Shown one piece after another: positions 9,183 through 19,931 of a DNA stretch of 64,000 bases (positions are counted from its first letter, which is position 1; every line of letters starts with the position of its first letter). A model generated the notes under the pieces. It made no database searches and was not told the DNA's origin. It worked only from the letters and a program-made list of their open reading frames with translations. Position numbers and translations under genes: made by a program. This DNA is from Anthopleura xanthogrammica (Eukaryota > Cnidaria > Anthozoa > Actiniaria > Actiniidae): assembly GCA_964019055.1 (NCBI GenBank), contig OZ025215.1, forward strand, positions 9,639,708 through 9,703,707, in the 5' to 3' direction.

Positions 9183-11974
9183 CTGAGTTTCTGTGTTTTA
9201 CCAAGCAGAAATGAAAGATATCCTCATTTAGTTGCTGACCAATTTTCCTTTTGATCTAAATTATGATAACCTTGAAATGCGGAATAAAGCTTTAAAAAAC
9301 AAATTTTCAGTTGCTAAGGATACGTGGTTCCACTTTGTCAAACTATCAAACAACTCAGTAGGGGTAAGTTTTAAAATAATTATGAAACAGTAAAAATATC
9401 CGGCGAGCCGAAATGATGATTGGAACAGGAAGAAATATAATAACACATGAAGATTCAAAGCAAATATTAATTTGGAAAAGTAGCTGTTTCACAGAATATT
9501 GCCAAAAAGTGTGGATTAGGATTCAGGGAGTTCTTATTTATGTTTTGGCTTTGTGTTCATCTTTCTCGATATTTTCTGCCCCCTTTCCATGACTATCATA
9601 ACTTGCCCGGGAGTATAAAACAATGTCAGTAGTTTGATATGTAGGGCAGCTATGTCGACATGGTGCTGAACAAACTTACCTGTTGTCGTAATCGTTATCG
9701 TAATCGTAATCGTAAATGCTCAAAACCTCAGACAGCTCTACTACACACCATGCTTTACCAACATTACCACATATTATGAACCATAAACACTAGCTGCATG
9801 TCAATACTCTACGTAAGCTTTTGAGATGTTTAAATAAATGACGTTGAACCTCCATTAGCGCTAAACTTGATGTCCGGAAAACCTCAACGTGAATGTTTTT
9901 CGAAGTGATGCTTTCTCTATAAAGATGTTACAATCAATTTACAAGATCTTTTGAATCTGCAGGACCACAGCACAGAACTTTCCTTGCCATTCCCGTTAAA
10001 AGGTCAAGAGCTCTTCAGTTTACATGTTACTTTGTTGCCACTATATATTTTCTATTCTTTTCTATTCTTCAGCCCTTGCGTAGTTTTTATTTTTTATTTT
10101 TTTCATTGTGACAAAAGTCAATCTCTGACTGAGTATTACTTAACCAATTTTCTTTGCTGTTCGTTAATCTCGCACATGCAGAGCGGAACCGCTTTGAGTG
10201 TCTGTCTCAATGGCCACTTCAAAAAGACAACTACAAGATTCTCTAAAGTATTCTTAAAAATAATTGTCTTAATAAATTTAAAATTAAAATATTACTTAAG
10301 TGTACCTCTTTTATAACAACTTCCTGAAACAACCTCTTGGTCTCGGCACGGTTAACTCTGGTCATCGAATTCCGGTTGGTTATTATATAGTTGAGTTCCC
10401 CAAAATATATTGCCATCAAAAAGGAACGCCCCTTTAAAAAAATGAGCCCAAAAACTGTTAAGTACTGTTTTTTTTTGAGACCGATTACAACAAAAAAGCT
10501 CCAAAATAGCATGTCAAATCAGAAGTACGAGGCAGATGCTCCTAGCTTAAGTTAATTGTTAAAGTTTGGCAAAACATAATTTACAATAGGCAATGTGCAT
10601 CAAAGCTCACAAAGCACTCTGGGAAAGTGAGTTCTTTAAAAATGCAACAGGCAAATCAAAGGAACTATCAGAAAAAAAATTAATCAGTTATTTTCGTCTG
10701 CTGAAATCCTTATATTTCAATAGAAAATGTCGAAGGAAAACTTTTCAGATGAATTTTTAGAGGAGTCAAAAACAAAATCACTTTCCCATCATGCTTTGTG
10801 CTATAATTTCGAGCTCATGCACATTGGTTTTTCCGGTGACTTTATTGATATTGGAACCGTAAAAAATATATACAGCAAATAAGTAAAAGTTACAACATTG
10901 TATTTCTGAAAGGCTGTCAGATTGTTTTTCAGTCCTGGTGTGTTGATGGGTTTTGTAGCCATTGGGTCCTGCACTCCCCTTAAAGAGTATAAAGCGAATT
11001 CGGGAAAGGTCTATAATTGACTTCAGGCTCAGTGAATATGGTGAATACTTAGCTTACCTCGACAACATCTTGGTAAATATTCACCGATATTCACTTCGCC
11101 TTCGGTGAATAACTGAATTATTAATTATAAAGACCCCGCAAATTAATTCTTCTGCCTCCTCACCTACAGTTGAGATGACAACAATAATTTCGTTTTCCGT
11201 AATCGATTTTCCCCCCCAGGTGCAGGATTAGCCCACAGCCCTCAGTCCATAGCCCAACCCCCAACCTGAAGGACTATGATAGACCTGGTGGAGGACGATA
11301 ATTAAGAACCTATGTTGCCTAAGGAATGACGAGGATTAAGGCAAGTAAGTCATAACGACCTCGTGGTATACAAGGGATTGTGGAACTGTTTGGTGGTTGA
11401 GCGTGATTATTTTTTCCCCATTTCAGATGAAATACAATTCCCTGCAGTAATGATTATCCATATGCTTATCGTTAACCTGTATATAAAACGCAGACTTGAA
11501 CCGATTCATTCACAAGATTCAGAAGTTGTATAATTGCATCGCGGGCTCACCAAGCTTTCCATATAAAATCTCTGCCTTTTTGCAGTGAGTAATTTTAAAA
11601 TAGGCAAGGGAAACACAACTATCATAAAATGATTTTAAAGAATACTAAAAAATGTTACCTAGCCTGTGACCACAGGTAGCCCATCTGCTTTGCGTAACTG
11701 ATTTGTCACGTGACAATAGATTACTTCCGACAACATAGGAATCGGGAGGGGGGGCTTGCCAAGTGGAAAATGAACATCCTTAACAAGAGGTTGCAAAATT
11801 TAAAATCGTGTACGCCCCTTATTATGTTTATTTGTATAATTTTTATTTACACTATTAAGACTTTTATTTAGATAAAAATCACAGGCTCAAAAAAAAAAAA
11901 AAATAATAATCCAATGCCCCTTAGCTTTATATCGTATACTAGATACATGAGGTTCGAACAACAAGGCTAATATA
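9183..11974. other. Intergenic DNA, no gene recognised
   Basis: Several open frames of 65-120 codons exist, but their composition is low-complexity (Phe/Leu/Lys-rich) and none shows a domain, splice context or homology I recognise. A small hairpin (GTGAATAT arms) lies at about 11035-11095. Confidence 0.5.
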
Positions 11975-13010
11975 TTAACAATACCCGCATGTTTTGCGAC
12001 ACTGCCTGTATCTGTGTTTTAAGGAAAGCTTGCATTTCAATTGGCCGGCCTCTATACATTCCAGTTCTGGTATAGTATCTGCACACTCAGCTGGAAGATA
12101 AAGGAAATCGATTAGTCGTGTCGTGTGTGTCGTGTCGTGTCGTTTTGTGTTTTTTTCCTTTCTTTTCAATTCCTTTCCTTTCCTTTTCTTTCTTTTCCTG
12201 TCCTGTCTCTCATTTCCTCTTCATCTTCATCCCTTTGCTTGTCTTCTCTTCCTTCTCATATACTTGCAAGGCTTCCTATTCTTTTCAATTTTCCTTGCAT
12301 ACATGCCTAATCTACAAAACATCAACACTAGACTTTTCAGTGGAAAGGGCTCAATTATCATGCCCCAAATTTGTTTGACTTTGTAACGGTCACGGTAAAG
12401 TCATTGTATGGAATCGACCACATCCTTTGAACCAATGAAAACGTACGAGTGAGGTCATTTCTCAGCCAATGAGAATGTTTAGACACGTTATCGCACGGCC
12501 ACTGCAGGGCAGGTATAGCTACCGTGAGATTTACAACGTAATGACATTCACTCTAAAGTGAATTCACTCTACTATTAAGTATTGGTATAATAAATGATAC
12601 ACCCCTTGCGCTACTGAATTCCCAATCTGGGAGTTAAAACAAAAGAATTCCCTTCTCTTGAAGATTGAAATATTTTTCGATGTTATTGTTTTTCATTATT
12701 TTAATTTGGCCCTCAGGAAGGGATTTAATGCAAGGGGTCTATATCATCATGGTCATTAATTTCGTTCAGTCAGTGTTCCATCTAATGGCATTATTGGCCA
12801 CTAGTTTATCAGTAACCTAGAGGTACTTTCATTGGCAACCCAATAAAGTCGTTAAGATTCTAGATTACCTCTTTTCTGTTGCCTATTAAGGAAGATTTCC
12901 GAGGCATCATTAGCTTTATCACCAACCGAAATGTAGTTACTGGCAACCCTTTTGACCTCAAGCATGAACAAAGCCATCACGAGAAGAACAAGAACTTTCT
13001 GGAGCTTCAT
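11975..13010 (-). CDS. Secreted ShK-domain peptide precursor (two exons)
   Basis: Exon 1 (12869-13010) starts with a clear signal peptide: MK, then a Leu/Val-rich core. A short acidic propeptide follows, ending in a dibasic Lys-Arg cleavage site right at a GT donor. Exon 2 (11975-12090) begins after a good polypyrimidine/AG acceptor and encodes only a compact C-terminal domain with six cysteines spaced C-x8-C-x7-C-x10-C-x3-C-x2-C, then a stop. This is the ShK pattern, including the terminal C-x3-C-x2-C. The 1/2 phase of the exons fits. In cnidarians this architecture is shared by secreted ion-channel-blocking toxins and by non-toxic neuronal or glandular peptides. Which applies here cannot be told from sequence. 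The 778-bp intron contains a CT-rich tract. Confidence 0.78.
12594..12748. mobile_element. Small foldback element with ACCCCTTG termini (family D)
   Basis: Begins ATACACCCCTTGC and ends GCAAGGGGTCTATAT, an inverted pair. The same termini bound the element at 25757-25883. It lies within the intron of the ShK peptide gene. Non-coding. Confidence 0.5.
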
Positions 13011-13836
13011 ATTCAATCGTTGACAGTAAAATTCCAATCTTCTGGAAGCAAAATTGGAAAAAACGTTTAGAATTAGGAAGGGATTTTCCTTAACTAGACG
13101 TCTACAGTCCCCCGTTGCACTCCTAGCACTAATTCCTTGTGTGATGATCTTCTCACGAAAATAGAAAACTAACGTTTCCGTCAATAATCAGTTTTGTTTT
13201 CGCCCCCTTGTTCTTGTCCTCAATTGCAAACTGTGCACACTTAAGTCAGGTACTAACGTCACAAGCAAAGGTTTTTTAAGACGTATTTAATTTTGTAATA
13301 ACCAGTCATCTCAGTTTACTACTGTAGTTCATTTAGATCCAACTGATTGATTATAATTTATCTATAGGATCATTTCTTTGCTTTCTTTTCATTTTATGAT
13401 GTCTGAGGGAAGATAGTGTGATACGGTTTAGAGTATTTGTACTGCTTTGGAATTTTCAAATTGGCACTAGTAAACTTACAGGTTCATAGCCTCTTAGAAC
13501 ACCAGATGAGTTTAAAAAGATCCTTAAACATAATTTTATCTTTTTGACTGTATCTTACAATTGCCTCTCACATTTCAATGGATTGAAAAACTCCATCGAT
13601 TCAATATGGACTTACCTTAGCTTCTAGTTCGTCCGGTAGATATCTTTAGTGGTTCTAGGAACCTTGCTTCTATCGTGCCTCAGTTGAATGACAGATTAAT
13701 TTCAAGCCCATGTATATATAGCGTTGATGACTTGGATGCATGATTGGCTGCTAAGCAATATAGTTTCATCGCGTGCAGTTTTGATCTAGCACGTGAACCA
13801 CTTCAAAACACATGCACTTTATATTGCTAGCTCATT
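13011..13836. other. Upstream of ShK gene; no further exon recognised
   Basis: Presumed promoter and 5'UTR of the minus-strand peptide gene. A TATATATA-type sequence occurs near 13712. Nothing else can be supported. Confidence 0.4.
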
Positions 13837-14068
13837 ACTTTTATTAACTGTCGACAATTTAAAAATTTGCTAAGAAACTATGAGGCTTTTTGAACCCATT
13901 TATTGCTTCTTTTAAAAGTATTAGTATTGAATATTTTACTTTTATTAACTGTCGACAATTTAAAAATGTGCTAAGAAACCATGAGGCTTTTTGAACCCAT
14001 TTATTGCTTCTTTTAAAAGTATTAGTATTGAATATTTTACTTTTATTAACTCTCGACAATTTAAAAAT
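13837..14068. repeat. 101-bp tandem repeat, about 2.3 copies
   Basis: Copies start at 13837, 13938 and 14039 with the same ACTTTTATTAACTGTCGAC opening; the third is partial. Only a few substitutions separate the copies. The open frames here are repeat artefacts. Confidence 0.88.
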
Positions 14069-14246
14069 GTATCACGTTATTCTAATTTTCTGCTCTCAAG
14101 TTATTCTAATTTTGCTGCTTCTCTAAATTTTGGCGCCGAAAGATCTAAACAATTTGCATGCATTAAAAGTCTGGGAGGCAAAGTGTCTCCTCACACACAT
14201 CTGCTCTCACTTGACATGTGCGTAATAATATATATGCAGTCAATAT

Positions 14247-14468
14247 CATTACAGTGAGGACACTCAAACCGTGAACACTTTGAGGTTTTTCATACTTTTT
14301 TTCTCCTTTATCCCTTGTGTGAATCGATTGGAAATATGATTTATTTTGAACAATAAGATTATTTGAGTTCAGTGCTTCATTTTCAGAGGGTTTGAAGCAG
14401 TAGAAAGTTCATAAAATAAAAAATATAAAAATATCAAGTGTTAATGGTTCGTGTGTCCTCACTGTAAT
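14247..14468. mobile_element. Foldback element, about 220 bp
   Basis: Terminal inverted repeats of about 35 bp with imperfect matching, beginning CATTACAGTGAGGACAC at 14248 and its complement ending at 14468. Non-coding, AT-rich interior. Confidence 0.65.
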
Positions 14469-14488
14469 GCTGTCCACCAAAAAGGCAT

Positions 14489-14690
14489 TTAGACCAAAAG
14501 AAATATCACGTGATACCTAATACACTCGCTCTAAATGCTCGATACCAGCAATCATTGTATAAGTAGAGTTAATAATTATTATTCTCTGTTCATTGTTACT
14601 CATTATAGATTTTGAAACCAGAATATATATCGTTTAAAACAAATAAACAAATCATCACGTGATACTTCTTTTGGTCTTTAAGTCTTTTTT
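14489..14690. mobile_element. Foldback element, about 200 bp
   Basis: Inverted arms of about 28 bp around a GACCAAAAGAA...ATCACGTGATAC core at 14490-14518 and 14658-14688. Directly adjacent to the preceding foldback. Non-coding. Confidence 0.6.
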
Positions 14691-15107
14691 CACAGGACAA
14701 CCTTTTCGACAATGACTGTATATATATATAATTTTATATATTTGCATGAATAGCAAAGACAGATTATTCTTTTACCCTTTATTAAGCTATTAATCTGCTG
14801 TCTTTAATGAACGCCAAGGGCATAATATATACCAGTCAAAGGCATAATATATGCCATAATATATATCAGTCTAAGCCTTATGTTCAACTTTTTACTGTCA
14901 CCGATATTTTGTCTACATTTCGTATCGTTTTAGCGCCAAAAGGTATTGATACTAGAACGTTGTAACAGCCCTGATTCGTCACGGCAAAAGTTGTCCAGTA
15001 CATAACCATTTACACAGAATCATCTCTACATGTCTTTATAATTGTCTCTATATGTCTCTGCACGGCTAGGCGTTTCAATTTTTGTCCGGATAGCACAGTT
15101 CCGTGTA

Positions 15108-15614
15108 AAGGAAATGCCTACGATTTTTGCGGCGATTTGATGTGCGGACTTTTACGGCGACGGAAAATCGCGCGTATGAATGACCTGCGATTAAACTGCG
15201 GTTTTGGAAATTCAGGTCGCCGCCCTATTCGCACCAGTCCCTTATAGAGCGAGTATATAAGTAACGCCCGACACTCGCTCGTGGTCAGTTGCAAGTAACC
15301 AGCGCGTTCCCCGAGGGTCAAGCCTATCAGTCCTTTTCGAGCACCCTTTTTCTCCTCTGACACCGTTTGAATCTTCCCCCCCCCCCCCTGACCCACCCTT
15401 TTTCTTTCTTTTTTATCATTCCCAGTATCTATAACGGTCGTCATTGACTCCATTACTTATAACAACGAGCCTGAAAGGGACTGTCGCGGATAGTATGCTA
15501 TCGCAGGTGTTTTGAACATGTTCAAATTGAACTGCGGTTTAGCTGCCATTTTTGTCGCCATTAAATCGCACCTCAAAATCGCCGAAAAAAACGCCCGTGT
15601 GAACGGGCCTTCAG
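15108..15614. mobile_element. Foldback element of the AAGGCCCG family (family F), about 0.5 kb
   Basis: The right arm (15515-15614) ends CGTGTGAACGGGCCTT and is complementary, imperfectly, to the left arm (15115-15215), both rich in CGGCGATTTT-type words. The same words and terminus occur in the nested element at 21388-21578. The interior has a C13 run near 15377. No plausible protein. Confidence 0.5.
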
Positions 15615-15654
15615 TCTACTACAATGAGTCGAACATATCGAACCATATCGAACC

Positions 15655-16040
15655 ATACATATGTGGCATTTCGGGAGACAATCATAACTATATTCGCAAT
15701 CAATACCTTTTGGCGCTCAAACTTTATACTAGTTTAGATACAATATTTTGAGTGTGGCAAGTTCATTATTAAAGAAACCACTTTGCATATGTGGCATTTG
15801 GAGACAAACATAACTATATTCGCAATCAATACCTTTTGGCGCTCAAACGTTATTACTAAATTTAGACACAATATTTTGAGTGTGGCAAGTTCATTATTAA
15901 AGAAACCACTTTGTATATGTGACATTTGGAGACAATCATAACTATATTCGCAATCAATACCTTTTGGCGCTCAAACGTTATTACTAAATTTATACACAAT
16001 ATTAAGCGGTTTAATGTGGCAAGTTCATGATTAAAGAAAC
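15655..16040. repeat. Tandem repeat, about 127-bp unit, three copies
   Basis: Copies begin near 15657, 15786 and 15914 with ATATGTGGCATTT. Each includes TTCGCAATCAATACC and GTGTGGCAAGTTCAT blocks. Divergence is low. Confidence 0.85.
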
Positions 16041-16324
16041 CAGCGAAATCGATATTTGGGAATCTTAACTGCTCCTTGTAATATATGAACTTTTCCCCAA
16101 AAATGTCAGTGAGTTGGAATAAGGTAGGTTAATTTGATATGTGCTTTCCGTCGGTGTTTTTGAAAAAGAAGGCAATTAAGTTATGGAAGACGTCAACTTT
16201 TCGTAGGATTTTAGCGTTAATGAGACAATCCTGGTTTCTTTAGGTACGTAGAATATAGGTTTTTATTCACATGTTTAATGTGGCTATACGTTATTTTAAA
16301 TCGGTTTTAGTGAACATCTGAACC

Positions 16325-16650
16325 TGTTATTAATAAAAGAATGGAATGATCTAAGTCAAGAATTAAGGAACTCTAGTAGTGTTCAAGTCTTCAAACGCAA
16401 TTTCTTCAGTTAGTTTCACAAATTCATATATTCCTTTTTACAATATGTTTTACAATTTTTAGCTTTATATACATTAGTCTAATTTTTATTTTATTATTCA
16501 TGCTTTTATATTCTATTTTATATATTGTCCTATTTTTTCGTTTATTTTATTTTAAGTTAATTCCAGGACCTCTCTGAAAATCACCTATGTGAGAGAGTTT
16601 TCCTGAAGCATATTTTAAAACTTTATTTGATGTGCAATAAAGATTATTAT
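16325..16650 (+). mobile_element. 3' end of a second LINE (C-terminal codons plus 3'UTR)
   Basis: 16335-16413 encodes the typical last residues of a LINE reverse transcriptase (EWNDLSQELRN, then VFKRNFF) followed by a stop. About 230 bp of 3'UTR follow, ending GTGCAATAAAG(ATT)n. Everything upstream is lost. Plus-strand orientation, unlike the LINE at 2851-4206. Confidence 0.7.
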
Positions 16651-17123
16651 TATAATTCTACATAATTTACAAAGCAATTAACGCTTTATTCGGCATCTTG
16701 AGCCAAGAATTTCACAGTCACTTTATTAAAAACCCAGTTATTACAAAAAGAAATATTTTTTTTGTTATTTCCACATTTTCATACCAACTTTGCCATAAGA
16801 ATTTTAATTTAAACAATATATAACATGAAAAATGAAAAGATGCATGGAACGGTCAGTTCTGACACTGAAAACGTAAGCTAGTATTTGAAATTGTATATAT
16901 TAAAAAAATTATTTACACCTCAACATCTGAAATGAAAGGGACAAAAAAAGGAATTGTGCGTATTCCTTAAAGTTTTCTTGATGATCGATTCATAGTTTTT
17001 TTAATCTCTCTTTAAATTTTCCTGTAGACAGGTTTAGCAAACGTCAATCGAGAGGTATAAACAAAACCATAGGTTGTTTTTGGCACTGACAGCAATGCTG
17101 GCGCTTGAGTTCAATTTAGTCTA
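16650..17123. other. No gene seen; 3' flank of GPCR pseudogene
   Basis: AT-rich sequence without a supported feature. Confidence 0.4.
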
Positions 17124-18147
17124 TTAAAAGACTCTAGGTGTTATAGCAATTGCATTCGTTGGTAGGCTTGTTGGCTGGTTGTTGTTGCTTGTACTTGCGC
17201 TCATAGGATCAACTTCTCGTGCACAACGTGAACGGCTGCAGACCAGAGAAAACATCGCCTTTCTAATATCCTTGATCCTGAACACATAAATAACTGGGTT
17301 GATCAAGGAATTAGCAATGTTAATAAAAAAAGTCGCAGAAATGATATTAGGGATTATTCTAAAAAGACCAATAAATGTTATTGGAAATGAATAATTGAGA
17401 CGGACAGTGGCATATGGTATCCATGCTGCTAGGGATACTGCAGTTACTATGAACAGTGTCTTAGCAAGATGTCGCTCCTTCCTAGCTCTTTTCATGACAA
17501 CTCCTGGTAGCTGGTGTTGCCGCTGGGCCTTATCTTGATAAACCATCTTAATATACACTGCAGTATATGATCCAATGATCAAAACGAGAGAGAGGATAAA
17601 AATCGACCCTATTACTAGATGAGCAAATGTGTCGAAAGCAGGCTCGTTTTTGATGTGATGCTGTAAATGAAATAACAAAGTAGCAAGCATAGCCGAGCAC
17701 CAAATTATCGCCAATGCTACAAGATAATACTTTAGCGTGATGTTTCAATATCGTATCGGAAAGAAAGCTGCAAATACTCGCTCTATTGCAATTAAAACTA
17801 AAGAAAGTAGAGACAAAAAGCCTGTGAAGAGAGCTGCAGCCATAAGGTCGTGCAAAACATCAGAGAGGAAATCATTCGAGTCATTGATATAAAGTATAAA
17901 GCCATAAATTTGATAAGCAGTTGAAAAAAATACCACGAAGCAGATCAGCTATTGCTAAATTAACTATGCAGTACATGCGAAGGCGAGTGTTCAAAAAAAT
18001 AGCTGCGATTGTTAACATATTTACCACAACAATCAGAAAACCTAACACAGCGAAGGCACTCAGCCATATTGATGCTGTCTGGGCGGACGGTAGTCTTTGT
18101 GAAGTAAAATTAACGTCTGAAATGGAGTTATTGTTGTTTGTTGCCAT
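17124..18147 (-). pseudogene. Rhodopsin-class GPCR, unrelated to the cluster, decayed
   Basis: Reading from 18147 there is a clear class-A receptor: TM1 with VVVNMLTI, TM2 NLAIADLL, TM3 ending IERVFAAFFP (ERV in place of DRY), intracellular loop 3 with KRARKERHLAKTL, a TM6 Trp-Ile-Pro, and TM7 NSLINPVIYVF (a good NPxxY). Two lesions break it. The first is a frameshift at a T7 run near 17925-17935, just after TM2 begins. The second is an in-frame TGA at 17745-17747 right after FPIRY at the end of loop 2. The rest is well preserved. It is most similar in style to adenosine/opsin/melanocortin-like receptors of invertebrates, but I cannot place it. It is either a young pseudogene or has two sequencing errors. 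Confidence 0.8.
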
Positions 18148-18159
18148 GGCGAAGTTTTA

Positions 18160-19407
18160 TTTTGCAGTTTCTTCTTCTTGTTCTTGTTCTTGTTCTTCTT
18201 CACAGTCTCCTTCTTCGTCTTCGTCTAGTTGCTTGTGTTGTTTATGATTTTTTTACCTTCCTTTTCTTCTTCTTGGTCTTTACAGTCTTTTTCTAGTTGT
18301 TGTTGCGTTGTTGTTGTTGTCGTCGTTCTTCTTCTCTTCCTGCGTCTTCTTTGTCTTTTCCTCCTTTTTTTCTGTTATCTTGCTTGATCCTCAATTTGTC
18401 TGTTAATTGTATACTTTGTCTTCTAAAGTGCTTATATAGTGTCATTCACCTCCGTTTAAGAGTACCGTGCAAAAAGAAGTCGACTCCTTTTCTCTTCACC
18501 TATGAAGTCAGATACAAACGTCCATGATATCATGAAAATTTTTTTTCTTTGCCAGTCCAACTTTGGTCAACAGCAAACTGAGAAACATAAAAATGTTCTT
18601 GTTAAAGATATCCTATAGTATACGACATAGGCATAATTTAGATGATGCCCTTGACTGGGGCAGGTGGTGCTCAAAACTTTATCACAAAAACTGACTTCCA
18701 CATCAATGAGACATTGGTTTTTGACACTCCATGAGATATACACAAACCGCGTACGTTGGCCATATTTATATGCATATATTAGGTACCATTAGAGCTTAAT
18801 GATCAGGCAAGGAATTTCGTTTAATCTTTGTTTTAATTGTTAGAGAGAAAGAGAGAGAGAGAAAGAATAGCTCATTTATTTTACTACAGTAGTTTCACTA
18901 TTTAATTTATACCACAATTTTTTTTCAAGAAGGTATGGTAAAATTCTTTTTGAGAGACAGATCATCTCAGTACCCAATGGCTCTGTCAACTCAGGGCTCG
19001 ACACTAACTTTTTTAGGTATTAGTCCTTGGCCTAGTCACTGTGGATTATCACTAGTCCCAAAGTCTTTTTCCCACTAGTCCACAGAAAACCTTCACTAGT
19101 CTGAGACTAGTAGATGTAGCCTTAAATTTAATAGAAAAGACACAAAGCAAAGAAAAGTAAAAAGAAAAATGTAAACGGAAAAGAAAAGAACGAAGAAAAC
19201 TTCGCTAAAAATCTTTTACAAATTGTGTGTTGACACTGAGCCTTGATAGAAAAGATATTAGGCGCTAGATTCGAGATCTCCAACCGAATATCTTAAATTA
19301 TGAATATGACGCCGTGTAGTCAGAGCGTCCAATATTGCCATAATTATGATGTTCTTTATATTCAGATTGGGCTGTATCTAACTGAAGTGGCTGGTAATCA
19401 GGCCTTT
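18160..19407. other. Intergenic, low-complexity; no gene
   Basis: CTT/GTT-rich tract at 18165-18320 and a GAGA-rich stretch near 18842-18865. The 3'UTR of the receptor gene at 19408 must lie in the right-hand part, but I find no strong poly(A) signal that I would insist on. Confidence 0.45.
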
Positions 19408-19931
19408 CTATCTCCTTGGGGTTCCTTCTCCAACATAGAAGGGTTCTTTTACATTCTCCTTTCGATTTTTTTTCACTTGCGTTGGACGTCCTACGGTGGC
19501 GGCATTCATATCTTCATAATATTTTACATTCTCCTTTCGATTTTTTTTCACTTGCGTTGGACGTCCTACGGTGGCGGCATTCATATCTTCATAATTATAC
19601 TCCGAACCAGGCTGGGAAAATTTAAACACAGCGGGCCTTTTCACTGGATCAAAGTATTGCGCACCTCTTTTAAGTGTCTCTCGATCTATTTCTTCATACT
19701 CCTCATCATTGATCGGCGGTGGGGGAGGGGGTTGGTCATCAATTGCTTCGGTATTGTCCTCAAGGTCTACAGCTGCGTATGTTTTCTCCATGGTGAAATC
19801 TTGGTCACGTGGGCTTGACGTCATCCCACAAGGCCCGCACCTCTGGTCAACCTGTTCGTATGCATCCTCGGTTATGGCTGGAGGACTATTTGAGATATCT
19901 TCAGACGTGTATCTGCGATCTTCCATCACAA
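19408..19931 (-). other. Cytoplasmic tail exon of the receptor with SH2-type tyrosine motifs
   Basis: Last exon, 174 codons with stop TAG at 19408-19410. Tyrosine motifs in order include AYEQV, TYAAV, EEYEEI (the YEEI optimum for Src-family SH2 domains), NYEDM and YYEDM (YxxM, the PI3-kinase p85 consensus). A run of six prolines flanked by acidic residues could bind SH3, WW or EVH1 domains. The block YEDMNAATVGRP...NVK occurs twice through a 75-bp tandem duplication at about 19450-19600. Joining to the TM exon (21161) in frame requires the acceptor at 19932. Use of the AG seven bases earlier shifts the frame. No kinase or phosphatase domain is encoded before the stop. Confidence 0.75.

Noticed and set aside
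15118..15453. 111-codon minus-strand open frame
   Set aside because: Lies within a foldback element, is Arg/Lys/Gly-rich across a C13 run, and has no domain.
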